Positions 48,158 through 57,189 of a stretch of DNA of 64,000 bases are shown here, piece by piece. The translations under genes were made by a program, and so were the position numbers. Source of the DNA: Hymenopus coronatus (lineage: Eukaryota > Arthropoda > Insecta > Mantodea > Hymenopodidae); NCBI GenBank assembly GCA_030762935.1, contig CM060896.1:14012001-14076000 (forward strand), given 5' to 3'. How positions within the stretch are numbered: position 1 is the first letter of the stretch; each line of letters opens with the position of its first letter. Under the pieces are notes generated by a model. It made no database searches and was not told the origin of the DNA. It saw nothing but the letters and a program-made list of their open reading frames with translations.

Positions 48158-48238
48158 AATAAGAACTAAAGCTTTCCTGGCGACGTGTTAATTCAAAATC
48201 TTCTCGGGCTTCTAGCTAGAAGCCCGAGAAGATTTTGG
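48158..48238. mobile_element. 81-bp PLE-derived fold-back with 14-bp target duplication
   Basis: It is flanked by AATAACTTCTATAA at 48144-48157 and 48239-48252 (perfect). It starts with the same ~60 bases as the insertion at 50684 (CTTTCCTGGCGACGTGTTAA onward). It then folds back at TCTAGC/TAGAAGCCCGAG, lacking the whole centre of the larger copy. Confidence 0.9.
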
Positions 48239-48252
48239 AATAACTTCTATAA

Positions 48253-48544
48253 TTTTAAATTGCAAATTTTCTGAATTCAGTGTGGTATCATGTACAGAGT
48301 CTTTGTTTTGATGCATGGCCATATTTTGAGAAATTTCTTGCCCTAACTGCAGTTCCTGCTACACCTTTCCTTGTGCCGGCTAATCTGAGGTTGATATGTT
48401 GTGAGTCTGAGTTTCATTGTTATAGTGTGTTAGAGCCCTTATAATACCAAAAAGTCAGTGTACTTTAGCTCATAGGATCTTTATGTATGATTCCTATGTG
48501 ACAACAAACTCTTTTTTTCCTAATAGGAGTAAAATCATAAGATT
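48253..48544. other. Short AT-rich stretch
   Basis: Nothing recognised. Confidence 0.4.
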
Positions 48545-48800
48545 ACACTCAAACTTCACTCTTGAAATAATGTAACTTACTTCGGACATGTTTCGGTGGC
48601 TGTTGCCACCATTTTCAACAGAGATTCACTGATGAACTTGTGGTAGTGGCCTGTGGAGGTCTCTCTTCAGGATAGATGAATTTTTAGATGTGTCCATTTG
48701 TTTGTGGTATGTCAAAATTTATGACCTTGTTTTAGTTTTTTAAAATTAATAGATTTTCCCAGACTGTTAATCCTGTTGGATTCTGCACTAATTGTTAATA
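48545..48800 (-). pseudogene. Penelope-like element C-terminal tail and 3' end
   Basis: The minus strand reads LTVWENLLI, then KVINFDIPQTNGHI, the end of a PLE GIY-YIG protein (compare ELATWEQIFIWKNKNRIINF at 26 kb). It is followed by a Pro/Thr/Ser-rich tail and a hairpin, GGTGGCAACAGCCACC, directly before GAAACATGTCC and AAGTAAGTTACATTA. Frame breaks are present. Only the last ~60 codons remain. Confidence 0.75.
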
Positions 48801-48829
48801 ACTTGGGCTCATTTTTTTTTCTCTTTCTT

Positions 48830-49115
48830 TTTTATTGTTTCATTTATATAGCCCCCTTTAACATCTAAGGTCATATCGGGGGCTTTGCATTTGAAACAAC
48901 TTCTTGTGTGTAGGTTCTTTACATTGGGTTTAATTTCCACGCCCCCCTTAAACAACACACACAAACACACATTCATTCTCACATACATACTGCCAGACTC
49001 TGGGGGGATAGGGAATAATTCTGGTTAAAGAAATATTCTGTGTCCCAGCCGGGAATCAAACCCGGGACCTCCAGGTGAGAAGTCAGTTCCCTGACGACTC
49101 GACCACAGAAGCAGT
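48830..49115 (-). mobile_element. tRNA-derived SINE, family S1, copy 2
   Basis: Minus-strand B box GGGTTTGATTCCC (49051-49063) and an A-box-like CGAGTCGTCAGGG just beyond. The body matches the copy at 7900 (TATCGGGGGCT, GACTCTGGGGGGATAGGGAA). Confidence 0.8.
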
Positions 49116-50204
49116 CAACAAAGTCTTGTAGAGAAGTGAGATGATGTTTGTCTGCCTTGAAACAACTTGTAATCTTTTGAATAGATTTAAAGAAACATGA
49201 TCTATTCCTAATAAACAACCAAAAGTAAATCCTCATGTTCTTACAGAAGAAAAGTTGATGCATCGGAGAAAATTTTAGCAAAGTGCAAAGCTATCTCTTG
49301 CACAGGATTCAGAAATGTCATAAATCTCAATTTGTGTTGCCACTAAACTTTTAAAATTAAGACCCTATAAAATACTAACTGTAGTTCAGGAATTACAACC
49401 ATGCAATAAATAGGGTTAATATCTGCAAGGGTATTGGATAATGTTAATGATCCCGCTATTGGTCTATGTTTAAAATGTTTATAGATGAAGCAAGGTTTTA
49501 TTTAAACTACCATAAAGACTTTATGAATGTTAATGCAAATTTTCTTAAAAAGCTGAGAAATTTATAGTGGCAAAAGGCATCTTCTATGACAAAGGTATGT
49601 GGTTATTGTAATTAAAATTTTCATGAGAAATCTATAAGATTGAATTTGAGAGACTATCAATATCCAACTCTGCCAGCAAACAGCAAGAAAACTCCTGCCA
49701 GCCAGCATCAAATAAAGACTGTATAATACATAATAATTAAGTTATTTCATAAAGAAAGGAAGTTATAGAGAATATGTTCTCTAAAAGATGATTAAGAGCC
49801 AAGAAGAGTCCCAAAGTTCATGGAAAAACAGATGTCAAACCTCTGAACTTCAGAACTGGGTCTGTCAATATAAGATTATATGACAGGGTTTAAATCAGCC
49901 TGATTTTCAGTGTTACCTTTCTCAGTTTGAGAAGCATGATTCTCAAACCTAATAAAGGGATCTTTCTCACACTGAAGAAAATAAATTAGTTTACTCCACA
50001 CAGAGAGAGGTACAGTGCTTTCTTGTAAAAAACTATCTCACATGTATGGTGTTTCTATTCTTGACAACTGTGAGCAGCACTTCCCACTCTTTCTGCTAAG
50101 GTCTGATTTTTATGAAATGAAATGGAGTTTTATTTATGGATGCTCTTTAACTGCTGTGGTTCTCAGCGTCCCATTCTATACTGGGTGTGAAAGACTGCTT
50201 AATT
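49116..50204. other. AT-rich intron
   Basis: Nothing recognised. Confidence 0.45.
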
Positions 50205-50405
50205 TTGCTCAGAGGCCTCTCTATCAGGCTTGAGGTTCTTTTACGTGCTGTAAATCTATGACACGGGACCAACGTCTTTACTTTCCTTCCAAAGGAAGCC
50301 ATGCTAAGTATTTTTACACCCGAAAAAATCCATTGTCCTCTGCCAGGTTTGAACCCGTGACCTTGGGTATATGAAGTTAGCATGGTAACCATTACACCAT
50401 GGAGA
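50205..50405 (-). mobile_element. tRNA-derived SINE, family S5
   Basis: On the minus strand, CTCTCCATGGTGTAATGGTT (A box region) and GGGTTCAAACCTG (B box, 50344-50356) with tRNA-like spacing. A body follows rather than a closed acceptor stem. Single copy in this window. Confidence 0.65.
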
Positions 50406-50683
50406 GCAACTGATTTTTATGAGATGACAATAGATACCGAAAGGTATAAAGTATATCTTATGGCCTCAGTTTTTCAGAAGTTAAACAACCCAGTACACAT
50501 CTGTCTACAACTAGTTGTTTCACAGAGTGCAACTTCCTAACAACTGCGCTACAACCAGAATTATCCCTATAAGTCAAGTATATATTATCATGCTACAAGA
50601 CAGTGTACAAATATAAAAGTACAAATACATATTACGGCAATAATGAATTAATACAATTCTTTGCACAAATTCCCTATAGAATA

Positions 50684-50887
50684 AAATAAGAACTATAGCT
50701 TTCCTGGCGACGTGTTAATTCAAAATCTTCTCGGGCTTCTAGCCAGGTAATAACTTGGCTTGACACCAACGTTTCGAAGAAGTGCATCTTCCTCGTCTTC
50801 AGGGTGAACTGAAGATGCACTTCTTCGAAACGTTGGTGTCAAGCCAAGTTATTACCTGGCTAGAAGCCCGAGAAGATTTTGAATGAA
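50684..50887. mobile_element. PLE-derived fold-back, perfect 73-bp arms, 13-bp target duplication
   Basis: TCCCTATAGAATA flanks both sides (50671-50683 and 50888-50900). Arms 50718-50790 and 50812-50884 are exact inverted copies (73 of 73) around a 21-bp centre. Each arm holds CTTCTTCGAAACGTTGGTGT, and the minus strand of the left arm plus centre carries CTGAAGA (50796-50802), a stem, and GAAAC (50771-50775), an arrangement like the hammerhead-type motifs known from PLE ends. Read outward it ends in the same GAAGATTTTGAATT block as the 48158 insertion. Confidence 0.9.
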
Positions 50888-50900
50888 TCCCTATAGAATA

Positions 50901-51589
50901 TTTACATCCTAAAGTAAGAATAAAAAAAAAAAAGTGTTATTGGAAATAAAACAATTTATAAATAAACACAAAAAATATAATAAGAAATTTGGGTTTGGAA
51001 GAAACAATCAGAGTGAAAAATTCAGTGCTATACCTAGAATTTTGGTTTACTTTTACATGTTTTATTGTTTTACTTCACTGCACAAAAAATAAGTTCATAT
51101 AATTTATTTGAATATAGATTGTGCTTGCAAATCGTAGCTTGCAATTTCATAAGGCCTATACTACTATCAGTACTATTGTATTTTAAATTAATTAATTAAT
51201 TAATTAATATTAATAATAATAATAATAATACAAAGCCATTATCAATTTCTCTCTGCCTCTCTCCCGGCAAATTTCTGAAATGCACCACCACATCAGAGCT
51301 TCCTGTTTTTAACTTTGTTCTGCCACTTAAACAACCCCATGACCTTGGTTTACTCTCAATCATTGCATTTAGTTTACAGTTTCCGTTGTTGAGATCAGTG
51401 GCACAACAGTTGCAATCACAAAGTTCTTTTCTTTATCTGCACTCAATCATTTAACGCTCTTGTTGGATGGATGATGATTATCTGAAAGCTCTTACAGAAA
51501 AAGAGAAACCTAATGCATATTTTCAAAAGGTTTGGGCAACTGCTCATTCAGCAGCAGACTCCATGAATAAATTAAGGATTGGGTGATTT
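50901..51589. other. AT-rich intron with AATT/AAT microsatellite
   Basis: AATT and AAT repeats lie at about 51187-51231. A 39-codon frame from ATG 51467 (MDDDYLKALTEKEKPNAYFQ...) has no recognised domain. Confidence 0.45.
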
Positions 51590-51725
51590 TCAGGGTAGAG
51601 CAATTCATAGTGGTGTATGGCCCTCTTACTCACCACATTTAACAGATGTGATTTTCACCATGAGGTTACCCGAGGACAGAGTTTATAAAACAAACCTATA
51701 CACATTTCTTCATCTTCATCAGAAA
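51590..51725 (+). pseudogene. mariner-like transposase fragment
   Basis: The plus frame RAIHSGVWPSYSPHLTDVIF then EDRVYKTN resembles the third-Asp region of a group of insect mariner-like transposases (WPPxSPDLTPxDFFLWG..KDRVY). Asp and the following Phe-Phe are damaged. It abuts the pogo copy that begins at about 51767. No TIR seen. Confidence 0.55.
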
Positions 51726-51766
51726 CATACAGTGGCCAAGCATAAGTGTTTTAATAATACAATTAT

Positions 51767-52461
51767 ATGTTTTTCAAGGGATACTACTAAAATACTGTAT
51801 AAATGAGAAAACATGTAGCTGATTTTCTCTTCTGCTATGAACCTCATCCAGAATGTTTAATTTTTCATAAAGAGTTAAGGATTTTCTTGTTTTCTTCCTT
51901 GCTGGTTGATATTCACACATGTTTATTCTCCTGTTTGTAACTTGAAACTCCACATAAAATAGATAAGTGACTGTTGGAATGATATGACGACAAAGAAAGG
52001 ATAAATGACAATAAAAACAGCACACTAGCAGTACTCGACTTAAAGCAGAGAAGTGACCATTGGAACCAAGGTTAATAGATTGTTGGAACGATATGAAAAC
52101 AATGAAACGATAAGTGACAATGAAAACAGCACACTAGCAGTTCTCGAGCAGAAAAGTGACTGTTGGAACCTAGGATAATAGATTGTTGAAACAATATGAC
52201 GACAATGAAATGATAAGCGTCAATGAAAACCACAAACCAGGCAATTCCAAGGCTAGCACACCACCTTACTTTTTTTTTAAAAACGTATAAATGGGCACAT
52301 TTTGTGTATGGGGATCAGAAAAGGTGATGCATTACTGAGGAAACATTTAACCAAAACGTATAATTGAGCACAATTTTAATGGAGAACGACTGATCCCTAG
52401 AATTTTAGCTTATATGTGCAAAAAATGTTGAAGTGAATAACATATAAGCAAGTTTCAACTG
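51767..52461 (-). mobile_element. pogo/Tigger-type element, 5' part, with internal repeats
   Basis: The minus-strand element starts CAGTTGAAACTTGCTTATA at 52461 next to TA (52462-52463). The leader contains about three ~103-bp units (starting near 51966, 52053 and 52156 on the plus strand, GTGAC[C/T][A/G]TTGGAA). The plus-strand copy at 2005 has only about one unit. The element ends just past the short reading frame, at the same breakpoint as the other copy. Confidence 0.75.
51774..51920 (-). pseudogene. pogo/Tigger transposase N-terminal fragment (48 codons)
   Basis: MCEYQPARKKTRKSLTLYEK and a further 28 residues to a TGA, the same length as the copy at 2332-2478. About seven residues differ, all in the middle and at the end. 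It holds the start of a CENP-B-like helix-turn-helix only. No catalytic domain. Confidence 0.65.
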
Positions 52462-52463
52462 TA

Positions 52464-52907
52464 CTAACATTTCCAGCATCTTCTTTGAGAGATAAGATTT
52501 TATACACAATATTAGAAGCAAAGTTAAAGTAAGTTCTCAGGTAATCATAACACACCAAGCTGCTAAGAATAAGAATACATGTGAGATAGTTTTTGTGTGA
52601 AGGCTCTGTAGTTCTTTACTGGTTTAATCATTTTAATATATGTGCCTTCCCAACCTTAACTTGATTAACAAGCGTTCTCACATTCTTCCGCCCCTTTTCC
52701 AATTATGAAACTACTGGAGTTAAATTCTATTATATTGGAATTTTTATGTCTGTTATTCAGAACTGTGAATTAAATACAAGTTGTGAGGCACCATATCTTT
52801 CAAAGTTTACTGTTCCATTACAGAAATAAGCTATTTTTCCCCTCCTTGTGTAAATATTAATATCTGAAGATTGTGATCATGCTTCCAGAAGTTCTGTGTT
52901 ATTAAAC
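52464..52907. other. AT-rich intron
   Basis: Nothing recognised. Confidence 0.4.
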
Positions 52908-53130
52908 TCCCATGGCGCTGCAGCCCACAAGGGAGCTAGGTCTGACAACCCAAATGAAGGCAGAGGTGGATGATTAGGCAAAGGTCCATGCATCATCCAG
53001 CCAAACAGTTAGCTTTCTTGGCCAGAAAGCCTATTGCAATTCCTCCCCTCCCTCACAGTTCCAAGTGGGCACAGGTCCTATGCCCCTATGGGTAGGACAA
53101 AATCAGGACACATTCTGGGACTAGAAATCA
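52908..53130 (-). repeat. Fragment related to SINE family S4
   Basis: CCCATGGCGCTGCAGCCCAC then AAGGGAGCTAGG matches the body end of the SINE at 20444. Further in, the two diverge and the tRNA head is not seen. Confidence 0.5.
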
Positions 53131-54739
53131 AGCACTATGTCCTATTCAGGACCTCTGTGCTATTACTTCTCTCTTTTCTGTCATTGCAGTTATTTTTAAT
53201 TGCTTCATTAACAGCAGTACACCACACATTAGCTAAGTATATATAATTAGAATTAATTTAATAAGCTTTGTAAGGGAAATTTAACTATCATTTGTTTTAA
53301 GTAAGAGAAAAGTGTAACAAAACTTTCTATTACAATTTCATTGCCTTAAATGCATTTAGTTTTATACAAATTTAATTGTTTCAATGTTACATGTTTATGC
53401 AGAGTAAGTAATTAAAAAATAAATCAATAAACCATACTGTGAAATATACTGATTATAAGGATGTGATTCAGAAAAATAAAATGCCTAAATGTTTCTGCTT
53501 TGGAATACTTCATGTTGGGCATGGTTAGGCTTATAGAACCAATTATGCTTACCAGAAACATATATATGTGTTTTAGATTTTAATCCTTCTATCAATAGAT
53601 TTTTACCAAAACAATAGGCAAACCAAGTTGTTGTCTTAGGTATTCACAATATAAAGTACTATTGTATTCTAGTTTTTGGGACCTGTTTTTTGTGGTAGAC
53701 AGTAATGCACTGCAAGTATATATTACCATCCCTTTCTACCTTTTTGTAAAATTGTTAAATGTGCTGGTACTGGTCCTGGTCCTGGAAAAGATATAAATTA
53801 CTTCTTTTCCTTTTTTTCTAGGCTAGATAATATTATTTTATCAATGTTGTTTTCAATCATAAGCTATAGAAACCCATGCATAGGTAAATACAAAATGCTT
53901 AGCAGAACAACAAATACATAACATTGTATAGAGATAAAAAAATAATTACCCAGATGGAAACATATGCCCTTCATCGTGTGCTCCAACTTCAAAATAGTCA
54001 CTCAGAAATGACATATATTTACTTGGCTAAAAGTTATGTCCACCTTAATAAGTACATATAGCAAAGGAAACAACAGAAAAATCAGTATAGGAATTGAAAT
54101 ATCATCAATACAACCATTAGAATCATACAGAAAACATTAGCAAATTTTATGAACTATTTTATTAATTAAACCTTTTGTTGCTAATATTTTACATAAGTAC
54201 TGTTAAATGACTGAGACAACAGTAATAATGTTAAATAAAACATAAAAATAGTTCAAATTAAAATAGATAACACTAATATAGTGAAGTGCATGTTTCTATT
54301 AAATACCAAGCTTACCTACATAACATGCAAGTAGTGTTTTCGGCAGTCATTGATGCACTCAGGGATGCATAACAAGAGTATGGGTGTGTCTTGAAAAATC
54401 TGAAAACTTCTCTCAATAAAATACATTTATGAGCCCCTCTGAAATATGCCACACAAGGAGCAATATTGCAGCAAGCATGACTTTGCCTTCCATTCTCAAT
54501 TAATATTGTCTTCAAAGGCTAATTTTATGTTTTAAACCGCATTCTGATCTCTTTATTTTATTTTGTATAAACACGTATTTATAATGTCAAGTTAAATACA
54601 AAGCATGTGTTTGTAAACAGAGGAAATGTGATTCAAAAACATAATGATATTCACATCCAAAATAACATTTTGTTTCTTTTTGAATAGTTCCTAAATTGGG
54701 TTTTATTCTATTTAATTTCCATTTGCAAATAAGCATTTA
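53131..54739. other. AT-rich intron
   Basis: Nothing recognised. Confidence 0.45.
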
Positions 54740-55428
54740 CGAGGGCCATTTTTTTTTCAACCTCCAATAGGCTATAAATAAAAGACAAGTTCATAGAAAA
54801 CAATTATTTTATTACTAAAAGTTTTGTACACTTATGGTTACTTTTCAACATAATCATAGAAAAGATTGAGACTTTTATCGTACCTGTGCACAAGCTTTGC
54901 AATACCTGCTTCAAAAAATGTTGCCACTAATGATTTCAAAAGAGCATTGACGTTGTTTTGAAGATCTTTGTTGGTTTGAAAGTGCTGCCCTCCTAGCCAC
55001 GTCTTCAGTTCAGGGAAAAGGTGAAAGTCGCTGGGTGCCAAGTCAGGACTGTACGGCAGATGATTGAAAATATCCCATTGAAATTGTTCAAGGAGCCAAT
55101 GGGTTGTGCCAGCACTGTGTGGATGAGTGTTGTCATGTATCAATGCAATTCCTGAAGTCAGCATTCTTCTCCGATGAATTTCTGCTGCACTATTCCCTTC
55201 TGCTTGCAGAAACCGAATTACACTTCATAATTCACACTTGATGGGAGCAACAATGATGGTAGCCATGTTTACATGGCTGTAGTGCAATGCAGACTGATGC
55301 CTTGAGGTCAGCAATGGTGGAGTGTGTAGTGCGAGAGTTGTGCAGTAGCCTACAGCGCATATCTGCTTTCTGCCGCTCGCGTAGCTTCTATACTAAGCGA
55401 TCGGAGGTTGAAAAAAAAATAGCCCTCA
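54740..55428 (-). mobile_element. mariner element, internally deleted
   Basis: TA at 54738-54739 precedes CGAGGGCC. The right end, read on the other strand, is TGAGGGCTATTTTTTTTTC, and its outer dinucleotide is CA instead of TA. TIRs of about 28 bases share CAACCTCC. The 5' leader is retained, unlike in the copy at 8172. Confidence 0.85.
54838..55235 (-). pseudogene. mariner transposase, N- and C-terminal parts joined by deletion
   Basis: From about 55235 down the minus strand reads a stop-broken start followed by VIRFLQAEGNSAAEIHRRR, the N-terminal helix-turn-helix entry of mariner transposases. It passes without interruption into MLTSGIALIHDNTHPHSAGT, then LPYSPDLAPSDFHLFPELKT, ending YDYVEK and TAA at 54838. 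The second (HDN) and third (SDF) catalytic Asp are intact, but most of the N-terminal half, with the first Asp, is deleted. Not functional. Confidence 0.85.
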
Positions 55429-56374
55429 CAGTATTAAAGGCAATCAAACATCCCGTAGCACAAATAATAAACTAATAATTTAGTGATAATAATTCACTTG
55501 TTAAAAAACAAGTTTCAAGGATCCATTCCCTTGTCATCAACTGTTCATCAAATGCTGGCACAACTGGCATAATCTGCTTCCCGGCAGTTTATCTAGAGCT
55601 GATGATTAAATAATTGTAATCCCATTGTTGTGCACTCTGAAGACATGTAATTCTTAAGCTACAGTGCTTTAAAGTAGCTCAAGAGAAATGTGCTAGCATA
55701 TTGTAATATACATATACAGTGTGCTCCACATACTTTCTGCTACAGTTGAATGCAAATGTTTGGATATGTTTAGATGTATTGAACACTATATTTTGAACTA
55801 CACTTTTTCACAGAAACAAACTATTCTTAACATAATTGCTGCACAAATTGTAACATAATCAGAAATATTCTTAAATAGCAAATTATATTTTTATATACTA
55901 TCTCAAAGATTGTTTATATAACAAATATGCTATGATAACTAAATAACTTGTCACCATAATTAAAATCTCAGTTCTCTCACCGTTATTTTGTATTAATTTC
56001 TGCAAATAAACTGCATCAATAATAACATGAAATCCAACTATTTATTTGGTTTCCATAGCAATTTTTGTTATACAAAACAACTGATAGCTTGTACAATCAT
56101 ATACAGTAATAAAATCTTCAAAATGGTATACAAAAAATGATAGGATGTTGTTTAACAATATGTTCACTGAAGTCAAAATTTGCACAACAATGATGCTAAC
56201 AATGGTTTGTTTCTGTAAAAAGAGTCTGTATGATGTGTCTGAGCATTTTTTAAAAACATTTCCATTTAGCTGTAGCAGAAAATATGCAGGTATTTTGTTA
56301 TGCACCATATGTATTTATGGCTCAGATCATGTTATTCTTTATATTTCATTTTAGTCTCAAGACACACTCAAACA
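55429..56374. other. AT-rich intron
   Basis: Nothing recognised. Confidence 0.45.
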
Positions 56375-56385
56375 AGAATTCCCAT

Positions 56386-56588
56386 TGGTACGTATTAACA
56401 CACACTTTACTTACTTTTATTGTGTAGGACAATTGTTTCACGAGCCGTTACCTGCATTCTCAGCTGTTGAACCACATCAATTGTCCTACTCAATAAAAGT
56501 AAGTGAAGTGTGTGTTAACAGTACCACTTTAATTAATTCAATTTGATTATGCCTTCACTGTAAGCAGTTTCAAAATTATACAATTATA
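56386..56588. mobile_element. PLE-like fold-back with 11-bp target duplication
   Basis: AGAATTCCCAT flanks both sides (56375-56385 and 56589-56599). Inside, TTAACACACACTTTACTTAC, then TTTTATTGTGTAGGACAATTG, is repeated inverted near 56485-56520. The minus strand of the left arm has GTGAAACAATTGTCC then AATAAAAGTAAGTAAAGTG, parallel to the GAAACATGTT...AATAAAAAGTAAGTGATG end of the PLEs. The rest to the right is single-copy. Confidence 0.75.
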
Positions 56589-56599
56589 AGAATTCCCAT

Positions 56600-57027
56600 C
56601 CCTAAATATGAACACACAAACAAGTATTTTGTTCACTTCCTCAATTAATGTCATTTAACTCCTTCTTCAGTAAATAAAACTTGCATTTATTGCTGTTTAA
56701 CAAATACTATCCTGTGTATCAAGAAGTATATTTGTCTTTATTCTTCCTTTCCTCTTGGATCTGAACTCTTGCTGCTTGTCTACCTTTTCACTCCAGCCAT
56801 TGTGTGAAACAGAATATTTCTGAATTTATTAATGATGTAGGAATATCCTTAAATATGCTGCATAAGTTCTTATACAATGTTAAAACGTTGTCTCCTGCTA
56901 TATACTATTAGTTTGTCATCTTAGGTGGTGTAATTCCTATTGTAGGTCTTTCTCTTGCCTTGTAGAATTGTTACGTGCCTGAGATAAAAGCTTCTTGCTG
57001 AGTGTTTTTGCTGCTGTATGTCCTCAG
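56600..57027. other. Intron upstream of exon D
   Basis: It ends TTGCTGCTGTATGTCCTCAG, the acceptor of exon D. Confidence 0.5.
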
Positions 57028-57189
57028 GAAGAAGAAGATGAGCTTGCAGACATAGACCTTACCGACCCAGATCTCAACAAGGCTGCCACCAAAATACAGG
57101 CTTCATTCCGAGGGCATAAGGTGCGTAAAGAAGTAGAAGAAGTGGTGAAAGGCAGCGAGGGAGGTGCAACAGCAGCGGTGGGCCAATGA
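57028..57189 (+). CDS. igl: igloo/neurogranin-type full IQ exon (exon D)
   Basis: Phase-0 frame after CAG 57025-57027: EEEDELADIDLTDPDLNKAA, then TKIQASFRGHKVRKEVEE, then VVKGSEGGATAAVGQ and TGA (57187-57189), 53 codons. The IQ motif is complete (IQASFRGHKVRK) and very close to neurogranin/GAP-43 and insect igloo, whose IQ modules bind calmodulin at low calcium. The Ser after IQA is the protein kinase C site in the vertebrate proteins. The acidic stretch in front is the usual acidic-IQ build. AATAAA is at 57759-57764. A donor-like AAG|GTGCGT lies in the codons for HKVR (GT at 57121-57122), so the exon might also splice onward after K. Confidence 0.9.
   Translation, partial: EEEDELADIDLTDPDLNKAATKIQASFRGHKVRKEVEEVVKGSEGGATAAVGQ

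Noticed and set aside
7900..50405. tRNA-like A and B boxes as true tRNA genes
   Set aside because: Acceptor stems do not close, and each is followed by a SINE body shared with another copy (S5 at 50205 is the only singleton).
51467..51586. 39-codon frame MDDDYLKALTEKEK... as an exon
   Set aside because: No splice context, no recognised domain, and it lies beside transposon debris.
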